From Actinomycetes bacterium (lineage in GTDB: Bacteria; Actinomycetota; Acidimicrobiia; Acidimicrobiales; RAAP-2): a DNA stretch of 15,813 nt. Location of the stretch: contig JAKAZC010000022.1 of the NCBI GenBank assembly GCA_021826655.1, positions 1-15,813 on the forward strand, in the 5' to 3' direction. A model generated the notes under the pieces. That model saw only the letters and a program-made list of their open reading frames with translations. It did not search any database and had not been told where the DNA came from. Of this stretch, positions 1 through 6,346 are shown piece by piece. The number at the start of each line of letters is the position of its first letter. Positions within the stretch are counted from its first letter, which is position 1. The translations under genes were made by a program, and so were the position numbers.

Positions 1-90
1 TTGCGGATCGCGGGCCACACCAACATCGCGGCCGGCATTCGTTCGGTCGGTCGCAACATCACACGGGCACTCGAACTCCTCGGCCTGTGA
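1..90 (+). CDS. C-terminal fragment of a transposase-like protein (partial)
   Basis: An open frame enters from the left edge and ends at the TGA at 88-90. The 29 visible residues carry AGHTNIAAG followed by RNITRALELLGL. This resembles the C-terminal tail of DDE transposases (ISAs1-like or a related family) as I recall them, where an 'AGxTNIA' motif precedes a conserved 'LLGL' end. The catalytic domain lies outside the window, so family and integrity cannot be judged. If it is correct, an insertion sequence borders the stress island on this side. No terminal inverted repeat could be defined in the following 80 bases. Confidence 0.4.
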   Translation: MRIAGHTNIAAGIRSVGRNITRALELLGL

Positions 91-441
91 CCGCTGGACT
101 TTGACGCTCACCCTGGGGGTGGGCCCGGGAGCATGCAGGCGTGGACGCCGTGGACGTGGGTAGGGCATCAGCATGCACCGTGCCTGGATCGACCCCTTCG
201 ACGACGCGCGTCCGAGCGATGGCCGCGACCCGTGGTTCGACGACCCCGGGGTTCCGTCATCCCGATCGTGGGCGTCCTGGACGGGCCTCCTGGCCTGGTC
301 GGTCGCCGCGCCGCTCGTCGTGGCGCAGTGGGGATGGGTCGGATGGGGTGCGGCCGCCCGCCACCTGCGCCGTGTCGACCCGCCGGCGGCCCGCACTCCG
401 GACGCGACGGCGCGGCGCACCCGCCCGGGCGGCCTGACCCG
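91..441 (+). other. Uncertain stretch with a possible small membrane protein ORF from ATG 173
   Basis: This 350-base stretch separates the transposase-like tail from the HAD gene. The frame starting at ATG 173 has codons mostly ending in G or C and encodes an acidic N-terminus (RAWIDPFDDARP) and then a Trp/Ala/Val-rich hydrophobic segment at about residues 35-60, like a single membrane span. The frame stays open deep into the HAD gene, so no natural end is visible; either the start of the HAD gene overlaps it, a frameshift exists, or it is only an open frame of GC-rich DNA. A GGGTAG at 158-163 lacks a matching -35 element. No clear ribosome site precedes ATG 173. Confidence 0.25.
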
Positions 442-1122
442 ATGCCGACGCCCGTCCCCGACAGTGTGTCCACCCTCCTGGTCGACCTGGACGGCACCCT
501 GGTCGACACCACGTTCGTCCACACCATGGCCTGGTCGCTCGCCTTCGACGACGCGGGCGCCCCCCACCAGCCCATGTGGCTCGTGCACCCGCTGGTCGGC
601 ACGGGCGGTGACGAGTTGGTCACCCGCCTGGTGGGCGAACCCTCGGACGAGGTGGTCGCCGCCCACGCTCGCCGGTTCGCCGAGCACCTGCCCGGGGTGC
701 GGGTCCTGCCCGGCGCCGATGACCTGCTGGCCCGGGTCACCGCCACAGGGCGCCGGGTCTGCATCGTCACGTCGTCCGGTGACGAGGTCGCGGACGCCCT
801 GGTCGCCCTGCTGGGCGGCACGGGGGCGGTGGACGACGTCGTCCACGGGGGCATGGTCGCCACGCCCGGACCCGACGGGAGCCTCATCGGTCTGGCACTG
901 GAGCGGGCGGGGGTCCCGCCCACCTCGGCGCTGGCCCTGGGGGACTCGGTGTGGGACGTGGCCTCGGCGTCTGGTGCCGGTGTGTCCTGTCTGGGGATCG
1001 AGTCCGGAGGGACAGCACGCGTCGACCTCTACCGGGCCGGCGCGGTCGACGTCTTCCGGGACGTCCGGGCGCTGGTGGACACCTGGGATGCGTTCGGGCC
1101 GGGTACCGCCGGCGCCACCTGA
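442..1122 (+). CDS. HAD-superfamily hydrolase (phosphoglycolate phosphatase-like)
   Basis: The 226-residue product is a haloacid-dehalogenase-fold hydrolase, probably a cytoplasmic phosphatase of small phosphorylated metabolites. Motif I is LLVDLDGTLVDT with nucleophile Asp15 and acid Asp17; the helical cap follows at about residues 22-85; motif II is IVTSS (Thr110); motif IV is ALGDSVWDV (Asp168, Asp172). The motif III region reads ATPGPDG where relatives usually have KPxPD, so the conserved Lys looks replaced by Thr141, which might weaken catalysis. ATG 442 is chosen because it is the last start before motif I; the open frame extends upstream but that part does not look like protein. No stress-type promoter is seen in front of it. 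It is convergent with the membrane protein gene ending at 1237. The substrate cannot be told from sequence. Confidence 0.85.
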   Translation: MPTPVPDSVSTLLVDLDGTLVDTTFVHTMAWSLAFDDAGAPHQPMWLVHPLVGTGGDELVTRLVGEPSDEVVAAHARRFAEHLPGVRVLPGADDLLARVTATGRRVCIVTSSGDEVADALVALLGGTGAVDDVVHGGMVATPGPDGSLIGLALERAGVPPTSALALGDSVWDVASASGAGVSCLGIESGGTARVDLYRAGAVDVFRDVRALVDTWDAFGPGTAGAT

Positions 1123-1162
1123 GTCCGGCGGGGTCGGCCATGGGATCCGCCAACGGGACGCC

Positions 1163-1178
1163 GGTGCCGATCGGCACC
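1163..1178. terminator. 16-bp perfect palindrome between convergent genes
   Basis: GGTGCCGATCGGCACC is a perfect palindrome placed in the 114-base gap between the HAD gene (ends 1122) and the minus-strand gene ending at 1237. Such a site between converging genes could act as a bidirectional transcription terminator, though there is no loop and no T-run, so a protein-binding site is an alternative. Confidence 0.35.
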
Positions 1179-1236
1179 CGCTGCCGGGCGATCGGCGTCG
1201 CGGATGCGTGCCGGTGCGTCCGGGACGTTCGCCGGG

Positions 1237-1581
1237 TCAGTGCCCCACCGAGTGTCTCCCGCCGCCGTCCCGGCCGCGCACGCAGGGGCCCACCGGGGGC
1301 GTCGCCGGCGGGACGGCGGGGACCGGAGTGGTGACGGCGACGGTCGGCGCCGCCACCGGGGTCGTCGTCGTGGTGGACGACGGGACCGACAGCGTGCTCG
1401 TCGAACCGACCCCCGGTCCGGCCGGGGCCCCGGCCACGGTCGTCGACGGCGTCTGGATCCGCGGCGATCGGGCGACCTGCTTGCCCAACGTGAGCCCTAC
1501 GAGGAGCAGGAAGGCCACGACGACGAGGGACCCGACGACGTAGACCGCCCGCTCCAGGACCCGATGCGGGGTCAGGCTCAC
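1237..1581 (-). CDS. Membrane-anchored Thr/Pro-rich small protein of unknown function
   Basis: The 114-residue product has a short N-terminus, one strongly hydrophobic span at about residues 13-33 (VYVVGSLVVVAFLLLVGL), then a low-complexity tail rich in Thr, Pro, Val and Ala including STTTTTPVAAP. The layout fits a single-pass protein with an extended extracytoplasmic tail, or an uncleaved signal anchor. I recognise no family. The GTG start at 1581 overlaps the stop of the upstream gene by four bases (GTGA), so translation is probably coupled and both genes share the stress-type promoter at 1870-1894. A role at the envelope during stress is inferred from promoter and context only. Confidence 0.7.
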   Translation of the reverse strand: MSLTPHRVLERAVYVVGSLVVVAFLLLVGLTLGKQVARSPRIQTPSTTVAGAPAGPGVGSTSTLSVPSSTTTTTPVAAPTVAVTTPVPAVPPATPPVGPCVRGRDGGGRHSVGH

Positions 1582-1847
1582 CCCTGCGGGTGGGAGGCGA
1601 CGGTGGCCTCACGCCCCGGCTCGAGCTGGCGGGGGACGCGTCGGGTCCGGCGTCCGAGACGGGCGTGCCAGCGGTTGGCCTCCCGGGCGGCGAGGCGGGT
1701 GGTCGCCGGATCGCCCTCCTTCACCGACCGGTCGTGACGCATGGAGCCGACCAGCACGGGCACGACGGCGATGGCGATGGCGAGTACGGCGAGTGGGATG
1801 ATCAGCCAGAGTACGGTCATGGTGTCTTGGCGGGCGGTACGGGGCAC
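1578..1847 (-). CDS. Small single-span membrane protein, first gene of a two-gene stress operon
   Basis: The 89-residue product has a hydrophobic span at about residues 11-34 (TVLWLIIPLAVLAIAIAVVP) followed by a basic, charged cytoplasmic-type tail with RSVKEGDP and many Arg residues. The GTG at 1847 is chosen over the internal ATG at 1820 because a near-perfect ribosome site, AAGGAGG, sits about six bases ahead of the GTG; the internal ATG has none. The stop overlaps the start of the next gene by four bases. The promoter at 1870-1894 lies just upstream. No family was recognised; the conserved part of similar actinobacterial proteins is unknown to me. Confidence 0.75.
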   Translation of the reverse strand: MPRTARQDTMTVLWLIIPLAVLAIAIAVVPVLVGSMRHDRSVKEGDPATTRLAAREANRWHARLGRRTRRVPRQLEPGREATVASHPQG

Positions 1848-1869
1848 CCGCTTCCTCCTTCGTCACGTC

Positions 1870-1894
1870 GTACCCCGGCCCGGGAGGGCCAAAC
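1870..1894 (-). promoter_or_regulatory. SigB/SigF-type promoter (GTTT-N15-GGGTAC) for the small membrane protein pair
   Basis: On the minus strand GTTT (1891-1894) is followed after exactly 15 bases by GGGTAC (1870-1875). This matches the known SigB/SigF consensus of actinobacteria and Bacillus (GTTT, about 14-17 bases, GGGTAT-like). Transcription would start near 1862, directly ahead of the AAGGAGG ribosome site. Confidence 0.8.
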
Positions 1895-1925
1895 CCGGTT
1901 CCCGCGTGGTCACCAGGTCGGGCCG

Positions 1926-1964
1926 ACGTGCCGCCCGGGAGCCACGTGGGCCGGGGCGGCACGT
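1926..1964 (-). terminator. Hairpin downstream of the catalase gene
   Basis: ACGTGCCGCCC at 1926-1936 pairs perfectly with GGGCGGCACGT at 1954-1964, an 11-bp stem around a 17-base loop that itself contains the palindrome CCACGTGG. It lies just after the catalase stop (1969) and before the next promoter, so it probably ends the catalase transcript. There is no T-run, as is common in actinobacteria. Confidence 0.55.
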
Positions 1965-1968
1965 GCCG

Positions 1969-3465
1969 TCAGCCGTCCGACGGGACATCCGAGGGGGCGT
2001 GCGACCCGAGTGCCTTCGCCACCACCGCCCCGATGCCCGGGTCCACCTTCCGCCAGTACTCGGCGACCCGGGTGGACACGTCGTCGTCGAGCCCGGGCCC
2101 GTGGGAGGCGTGGGTGACGATGTTGGTGACCAGGTGGTCCCGGTCGGTGTCCGACATCACCTGGCGCACCAGCGTCCCGGCCTGAGAGAAGTCGTCGTCC
2201 TCCCGGTGGGGCCGGTAGGCGGCCCGGACGATCTCACCGGACAGCCCGTAGGTGGGCTCGGCTCCCGTGGTCGACCGGGCCCGGGGCCCACCGGCGGAGT
2301 TCGGGGCGTAGACCGGGTCGTGGCCGGCCACGACCGTCATCGGGCCGTCGATGTTGTAGCTGTGGACGGGGACCACGGGACGGTTCACGGGGAGCTGGAG
2401 GTAGTTCGGCCCGATGCGGTACCGGTGGGTGTCGGGATAGCTGAACAGGCGCCCCTGCAGCATCTTGTCGGGACTGGGCGCGATGCCGGGCACGAAATTC
2501 GACGGTTCGAAGGCGGCCTGCTCCACCTGGGCGAAGTAGTTGTCCGGATTGCGGTCGAGGACCATGCGGCCCACGGGGACGGGCGGGTAGTCACCGTGTG
2601 GCCAGACCTTGGTGACGTCGAACGGATTGATTCGGTAGTCGGCGGCGTCCTCGAAGGGCATGACCTGGACCTCCGGGCGCCATTCCGGTGCGTCGCCCCG
2701 TGCGATGGCCTCCCACAGGTCGCCACGGTGGAAGTCAGGGTCCTCGGCCGTCATCGCCCGTGCCTCGGAATCGGTGAAGTTCTGGATCCCCTGTTCGGTG
2801 ATGAAGTGGTACTTGACCCAGTGGCGGTCGCCGCCCGCGTTCACCCACAGGAAGGTGTGCGAGCCGTAGCCGTTCATGGTCCGCAGCGAGCGCGGGGTCC
2901 CGCGGTCGGACATGAGGATCGTCACCTGGTGGGCGCTCTCCGGCGACAGGGTCCAGAAGTCCCACTGCCCGTTGTGATCCGTGCGCCCGGTGTCGGCCCG
3001 CCGCGTCTGCGAGTGGATGAAGTCCGAGAACTTCGACGGGTCGCGGATGAAGAAGACCGGGGTGTTGTTCCCCACCAGGTCGTAGTTCCCCTCCTGCGTG
3101 TAGAACTTGAGCGCGAACCCGCGGGGGTCCCGCACCGTGTCGGGAAATCCCTGCTCGCCCGCCACCGTCGAGAACCGGGCCAGCATCGGTGTACGGACAC
3201 CCGGGCGCAGGAAGTCGGCGCAGCACAGATCGCCCACGTCCTCGGTCGCCTCGAAGAAGCCGAAGGCTCCGTGGCCCTTCGCATGGACCACGTGCTCGGG
3301 CACCCGCTCCCGGTTGAAGTGCGCCATCTTCTGCAGCAGGTAGTGGTCCTGCAGCAGCAACGGGCCGTCCGGTCCGGCGGACAGCGAGTACTCGTCACTC
3401 GGTGCCCGCACCCCGGCGTCGTCGGTGGTGGCTGGAGGCGCGTCGGGGTCGTGGTCGGTGGTCAT
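1969..3465 (-). CDS. katA: Monofunctional haem catalase (small-subunit type)
   Basis: The 498-residue enzyme converts hydrogen peroxide to water and oxygen in the cytoplasm; the length fits small-subunit catalases. The distal site is VVHAKGHGAFG with active His61, and the second catalytic residue lies in VGNNTPVFFIRD (Asn133/134). The proximal haem ligand is Tyr343 in RLFSYPDTHRYR with Arg339 four residues before it. All key residues are present, so it should be active. ATG 3465 is chosen because it opens the family's N-terminus; a weak GAGAGG lies upstream. A SigB/SigF-like promoter (GTTT-N15-GGGCAG) lies 40 bases ahead, and a hairpin follows the stop. Catalase is a classic general-stress target, which agrees with the sigma module in this window. 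The symbol is by family; the true clade needs a tree. Confidence 0.97.
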   Translation of the reverse strand: MTTDHDPDAPPATTDDAGVRAPSDEYSLSAGPDGPLLLQDHYLLQKMAHFNRERVPEHVVHAKGHGAFGFFEATEDVGDLCCADFLRPGVRTPMLARFSTVAGEQGFPDTVRDPRGFALKFYTQEGNYDLVGNNTPVFFIRDPSKFSDFIHSQTRRADTGRTDHNGQWDFWTLSPESAHQVTILMSDRGTPRSLRTMNGYGSHTFLWVNAGGDRHWVKYHFITEQGIQNFTDSEARAMTAEDPDFHRGDLWEAIARGDAPEWRPEVQVMPFEDAADYRINPFDVTKVWPHGDYPPVPVGRMVLDRNPDNYFAQVEQAAFEPSNFVPGIAPSPDKMLQGRLFSYPDTHRYRIGPNYLQLPVNRPVVPVHSYNIDGPMTVVAGHDPVYAPNSAGGPRARSTTGAEPTYGLSGEIVRAAYRPHREDDDFSQAGTLVRQVMSDTDRDHLVTNIVTHASHGPGLDDDVSTRVAEYWRKVDPGIGAVVAKALGSHAPSDVPSDG

Positions 3466-3503
3466 GGCGGGGATCCTCTCGACGGGTGCGTACCTCCAGA
3501 CAC

Positions 3504-3528
3504 CTGCCCCGTCGGTGGGGCGCCAAAC
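3504..3528 (-). promoter_or_regulatory. SigB/SigF-like promoter (GTTT-N15-GGGCAG) for the catalase
   Basis: On the minus strand GTTT (3525-3528) is followed after 15 bases by GGGCAG (3504-3509), one mismatch from the GGGTAG seen elsewhere in the window. It ends about 40 bases before the catalase ATG. The same -10 variant occurs at 13020-13044. The spacer contains a short inverted repeat, GCCCC-ACCGAC-GGGGC. Confidence 0.6.
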
Positions 3529-3551
3529 CTGGGGGTCCGGCGGTCGGGCCG

Positions 3552-4517
3552 TCAGGCGCCGCCGATCCGGGTACGCGTCCGCACGACCAGACCGCCGCAG
3601 GTGTTCCGGATCTGCACGAGGTCGCAGAGCTGGTTGGCCAGCCACAGCCCGCGGCCACCGACGCTGTCGGGGTCGGGACGGAACCTTCCCACCAGGGGAT
3701 CGACGATCGTCCCGGCACCGTCGAGCTCGCACACGAACCAGTCGCCGTCCGTCCAGCAGCGGACGGTCCCGCCGGAACCGCCGTGGAGCACCGAGTTCGC
3801 GGCGATCTCGTCGACGGCGAGGACGACGTCCGCACTCCGGTCGTGGGACAGTCCGGCCCGCTGCGCGGCGGCCTCGACGAACCGCCGGACCGATCGCAGT
3901 CCGTCGGTCCCGAACGGGATCTCCGTCGTCGGCCCCGGTGGCGGCCGGAGCGGTCCGTCGAAGAGGTGGTCGGCGAGACCGTCCGCCCGGAACGTGGGGC
4001 TCGGACCCGACGTACCGGACTCGTGGATGCGGCGGTGGGTGGCGCGGGCGTCGTCCAGCACCCGACGACCGAGGGACCCGTCGTAGGGGCACAGCAGGAG
4101 GAACTCCCGCCCGGGGAAGCACCGGTCGAGGAGGCGTTCGTGGCGCTGGCACTCGTCGATCTGTTCGGCGCAGCGGTCGGCATAGACCAGCTCGCCGACC
4201 CCACGGCAAGCCGAACCCGGGACCTCGTCGAGGAAATCGCTCCAGACGCCGATGATCCGCGCCGGGTTGTCGCCGACGGTCCGCATGTCGGCGAAGCGCA
4301 CCGCCCCGGACCCGTCGGGGAGTGCCCGGCGGAGGGCGTCCGACCGCTCACTGGGAACGGCGATCAGCACCCGCTCGCCCCGCGACAGGCCCGCCCGGAC
4401 GAAGTCGGCCACCTCGGTGACGTACTCGTCGAGGTCCCGGTACACGAGGGCCTCGTGGCGGTAGCCGTCGGGGTCCGGGGGGTGCACCGCAGGGGTGGGG
4501 GTCGCCGTGGACGTCAT
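3552..4517 (-). CDS. rsbA: RsbA-like anti-sigma regulator: MEDS sensory domain fused to an HATPase domain
   Basis: The 321-residue protein joins an N-terminal MEDS domain (about 20-180; HEALVYRDLDEYV opens it, then GERVLIAVP and RFADM) to a C-terminal RsbW-type HATPase (about 200-315). The ATPase shows the N-box AVDEIAANSVLHGG with Glu237, Asn241 and His245, a G1 box DGAG at 266-269 and a G2 box GGRGLW at 287-292, so ATP binding and serine kinase activity look intact. Proteins of this layout are called RsbA-family anti-sigma regulators in actinobacteria; the MEDS part probably senses a small ligand, not identified. It acts in the cytoplasm by binding a sigma factor or phosphorylating a STAS protein. 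ATG 4517 is the last start ahead of the MEDS domain; no strong ribosome site is seen. A stress-type promoter lies about 175 bases upstream. Confidence 0.9.
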   Translation of the reverse strand: MTSTATPTPAVHPPDPDGYRHEALVYRDLDEYVTEVADFVRAGLSRGERVLIAVPSERSDALRRALPDGSGAVRFADMRTVGDNPARIIGVWSDFLDEVPGSACRGVGELVYADRCAEQIDECQRHERLLDRCFPGREFLLLCPYDGSLGRRVLDDARATHRRIHESGTSGPSPTFRADGLADHLFDGPLRPPPGPTTEIPFGTDGLRSVRRFVEAAAQRAGLSHDRSADVVLAVDEIAANSVLHGGSGGTVRCWTDGDWFVCELDGAGTIVDPLVGRFRPDPDSVGGRGLWLANQLCDLVQIRNTCGGLVVRTRTRIGGA

Positions 4518-4691
4518 CTCGCACGCCGATCGTATCGGCGCCACCGTGGTCCAACGGGAACCACGGCCTCCGCGCCTTCGACGCACGAGGCCACCGGCCG
4601 TTGGCGGGACGGGACGTCTCGGTGGATGGGTGGCACGGGTACCTCACGGTCTGCGGCGCAACGGCGCGGTCTGGGGCGGAGCGGCCCCGAT

Positions 4692-4716
4692 CTACCCGGA
4701 TTCGGATGGGCCAAAC
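4692..4716 (-). promoter_or_regulatory. SigB/SigF-type promoter (GTTT-N15-GGGTAG) upstream of the RsbA-like gene
   Basis: On the minus strand GTTT (4713-4716) precedes GGGTAG (4692-4697) by exactly 15 bases. The only leftward gene downstream is the RsbA-like gene starting at 4517, implying an unusually long leader and sigma-dependent feedback on a regulator. Confidence 0.7.
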
Positions 4717-4735
4717 ATCGGGCATGGCGACGATG

Positions 4736-4761
4736 GTTTCGTGCCATCCGTTCGGGGGAAT
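4736..4761 (+). promoter_or_regulatory. Possible rightward SigB-like promoter (GTTT-N16-GGGAAT) with no gene behind it
   Basis: GTTT (4736-4739) precedes GGGAAT (4756-4761) by 16 bases, fitting a GGGWAW-type -10. It points into the 3' end of the minus-strand ATPase gene, where no plus-strand gene is convincing, so it would make an antisense or small RNA if used. It may also be a chance match. Confidence 0.35.
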
Positions 4762-4879
4762 ATTGGTGGTCCCGAAGGCGCCTGCGCCGTCCGGGTGGGG
4801 ACAGTGGGCCAGCGACGACATCGGACCAGTCGGGAGGGCATGCCGTGGAGGCGACCGGGTCGTCCGGGTGGTGCGTACC

Positions 4880-5371
4880 TCAGTCCGGCGGCAGGTCCCG
4901 CGGACGAGCGACCAGGCACCAGACCCGCTTGCCGCCCGGCAGGAACTCGACGCCCCAGCGGTCCGCGAGGCGTTCGACGATGACCGTCCCCCGGCCGCCC
5001 GTGTCGGTCGATCCGGGCGCACGGGGCAACGGTGGCAGTCGGCTCCCGTCCTCGACGGCGACCACGACGTGGTCGACCCCCGACAGCACCGTCATCATGA
5101 TGGGTGGCGCACCGTGCCGGACGGCGTTCGCCACCAGCTCGGATCCGCAGACGGCTGCCAGTTCCGCACTGTCCGGGGCGTCGGTGCCCACCGCATTGCG
5201 GATGACCGATCGCGCCCCGGCGACGGCCGACGCCGACGAGTCGAGGAGCACGTCCCGCCGGACCACGTGTGTGGCGGCCCCGATGACCGACTCCCGGGCG
5301 GCGACCAGCAGCGGTGGAACTCGTCGTGCGCGGTCGGCTCCCCCGGGGGGATGACGCCTCGGTCGATGCAT
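4880..5371 (-). CDS. Stand-alone RsbW-like ATP-binding protein (anti-sigma/serine kinase family)
   Basis: The 163-residue protein is a single GHKL/HATPase domain like RsbW and SpoIIAB. The N-box is AVCGSELVANAVRHGAPP with Glu78, Asn82 and His86; the G1 region is VEDGSRLPP (Asp108); the G2 box is TGGRGTVIVERLAD (124-137). The key residues for ATP and magnesium binding are present. Such proteins bind sigma factors or phosphorylate STAS partners; the nearby lone STAS protein or RsbV are candidate partners. ATG 5371 is chosen rather than GTG 5398 because the promoter at 5399-5423 would start RNA downstream of that GTG, and GAGGAACGGAG lies just ahead of the ATG. Its product would be induced by the sigma factor it might restrain, a negative-feedback arrangement (inference). 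Confidence 0.87.
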   Translation of the reverse strand: MHRPRRHPPGGADRARRVPPLLVAARESVIGAATHVVRRDVLLDSSASAVAGARSVIRNAVGTDAPDSAELAAVCGSELVANAVRHGAPPIMMTVLSGVDHVVVAVEDGSRLPPLPRAPGSTDTGGRGTVIVERLADRWGVEFLPGGKRVWCLVARPRDLPPD

Positions 5372-5398
5372 GGGACTCCGTTCCTCGGTTCGGGTCAC

Positions 5399-5423
5399 CT
5401 ACCCGCGTGCTGCGGAGGCAAAC
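5399..5423 (-). promoter_or_regulatory. SigB/SigF-type promoter (GTTT-N15-GGGTAG) for the RsbW-like ATPase
   Basis: On the minus strand GTTT (5420-5423) precedes GGGTAG (5399-5404) by 15 bases. Start of transcription near 5392 decides the ATG 5371 start of the gene. Confidence 0.8.
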
Positions 5424-5627
5424 CGGGAGCGTCGTCCGGCACGTGGTTGGGACCGGCTCGACGGGGTGGGTGTCCCGTGAGGCGTACCGGCCCGGGTCCG
5501 CGGAATCCGCCACCGTCCCCCGGGGCCGGTGCGCCTCACCCCTCGACCGCTCGTCGCGGCGTGCACCGGACGCCGGCGGGCACGGCTGCGGCCGGCCCGG
5601 GTGCTGCGATCCGTCGGCGTGCGCACC
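5424..5627. other. Intergenic spacer between divergent stress promoters
   Basis: Together with the promoters on either side this forms a 378-base gap between the divergent RsbW-like and hemerythrin-like genes. I see no convincing gene, repeat or terminator inside it; open frames crossing it lack protein-like composition. Confidence 0.5.
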
Positions 5628-5653
5628 GTTTCGCGTCGCCCCCGGGTGGGTAG
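5628..5653 (+). promoter_or_regulatory. SigB/SigF-type promoter (GTTT-N16-GGGTAG) for the hemerythrin-like gene
   Basis: GTTT (5628-5631) precedes GGGTAG (5648-5653) by 16 bases, one more than most sites here. It lies about 97 bases before the GTG start of the hemerythrin-like gene. Confidence 0.75.
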
Positions 5654-5749
5654 CGCACCTTTCGACACGGAGTCGGGTGCCGGTCGCGAACGTGCGGCCC
5701 GGTGGGTTCCCGTCACGTGTCGACCGGGTGCGAGGAGGAGGAAGAGGCT

Positions 5750-6310
5750 GTGACGACGGGCACCGACAGGGACATCGTGACGTTGCTGCGCACTGACCAT
5801 GACGACATCCGGACGCTCCTGGCCCACGTGGGTTGCGGCGATCCCGACCGTCGGAGGGAGGGATCGCACCGTCTGCGCGGGCTGGTGATCCGTCATGAGG
5901 TCGCCGAGGAGCTGGTCGTCTACCCGGCGCTCCTGGCCCGGCCCGGCGGCGCGGCCGTGGCCCGTTCGCGGTTGGCGGACCAGGAGCGGATCGAGGAACA
6001 GCTCATCGCCCTCGATCGCACCGGCGCGTCCATCCGCGAGTTCACCGCCGGGTCGACCCGCCTCGTGCTTGACCTTCTCGGCCACCTCGACACGGAGGAG
6101 TCGCAGGTGCTGCCCCTCCTGGCCACCGGGATCGGTGCACGTCGACGTACCGTGCTCGGCCAACGCTTCCTCGAGGTGAAGGGTCTGGCGCCTCTCCGCC
6201 GTGTGGCACCGGGAGTCCGTGTGCCGGCCGGCCCGACCATCGTGGACGGGACCTCGGCCGTGGCTATCTGGTTGCGGGACTGCGCGGCGGCCCGAACGTC
6301 GGCCTCCTGA
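5750..6310 (+). CDS. Hemerythrin/HHE-domain protein
   Basis: The 186-residue protein is an all-helical HHE domain likely to bind a di-iron centre and sense or bind oxygen, peroxide or nitric oxide. Candidate ligands are His17 in LLRTDHDDI, the pair His49 and Glu53/54 in IRHEVAEELVVYP, and the second helix pair in LLGHLDTEESQVLP. The C-terminal 50 residues after FLEVKGLAPL are Pro/Val-rich and probably flexible. GTG 5750 is chosen because the purine-rich GAGGAGGAGGAAGAGG lies just ahead of it and the DH motif begins shortly after; the earlier start at 5702 would add a poorly structured leader. It stands alone behind a stress-type promoter and converges with the STAS gene 36 bases downstream. 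Confidence 0.85.
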   Translation: MTTGTDRDIVTLLRTDHDDIRTLLAHVGCGDPDRRREGSHRLRGLVIRHEVAEELVVYPALLARPGGAAVARSRLADQERIEEQLIALDRTGASIREFTAGSTRLVLDLLGHLDTEESQVLPLLATGIGARRRTVLGQRFLEVKGLAPLRRVAPGVRVPAGPTIVDGTSAVAIWLRDCAAARTSAS

Positions 6311-6346
6311 CCGCCACCCCGTGCCACCTGCCGCGTGCTGCGGTCC

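Larger units (their letters stand above)
4518..4879. other. Non-coding interval with two opposed promoters
   Basis: This 362-base gap between the two minus-strand ATPase genes has no convincing coding frame. It holds a leftward SigB/SigF-type promoter at 4692-4716 that leaves a leader of about 165 bases for the RsbA-like gene, and a rightward, similar motif at 4736-4761. A hairpin-like element spans 4771-4795 (GGCGC-CT-GCGCC, flanked by CCCG and CGGG) and could end the transcript of the 4880-5371 gene. A local A/T-rich patch (GGGGGAATATTGG) stands out in otherwise GC-rich DNA. Confidence 0.5.

Noticed and set aside
158..163. GGGTAG as a stress-type -10 upstream of ATG 173
   Set aside because: No GTTT or near match lies 14-17 bases upstream.
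173..1543. Very long open plus-strand frame crossing the HAD gene
   Set aside because: Beyond about 440 it is an out-of-frame shadow of the HAD gene with Trp/Arg/Pro-rich, non-protein-like composition; only its first 260 bases might be coding.
1741..4086. Long plus-strand open frame opposite the catalase gene
   Set aside because: It is the antisense of a well-supported catalase and has no recognisable domain; long antisense frames are expected at this GC content.
3402..5354. Plus-strand open frame opposite the two HATPase genes
   Set aside because: It mirrors the codons of the minus-strand genes and has no domain of its own.
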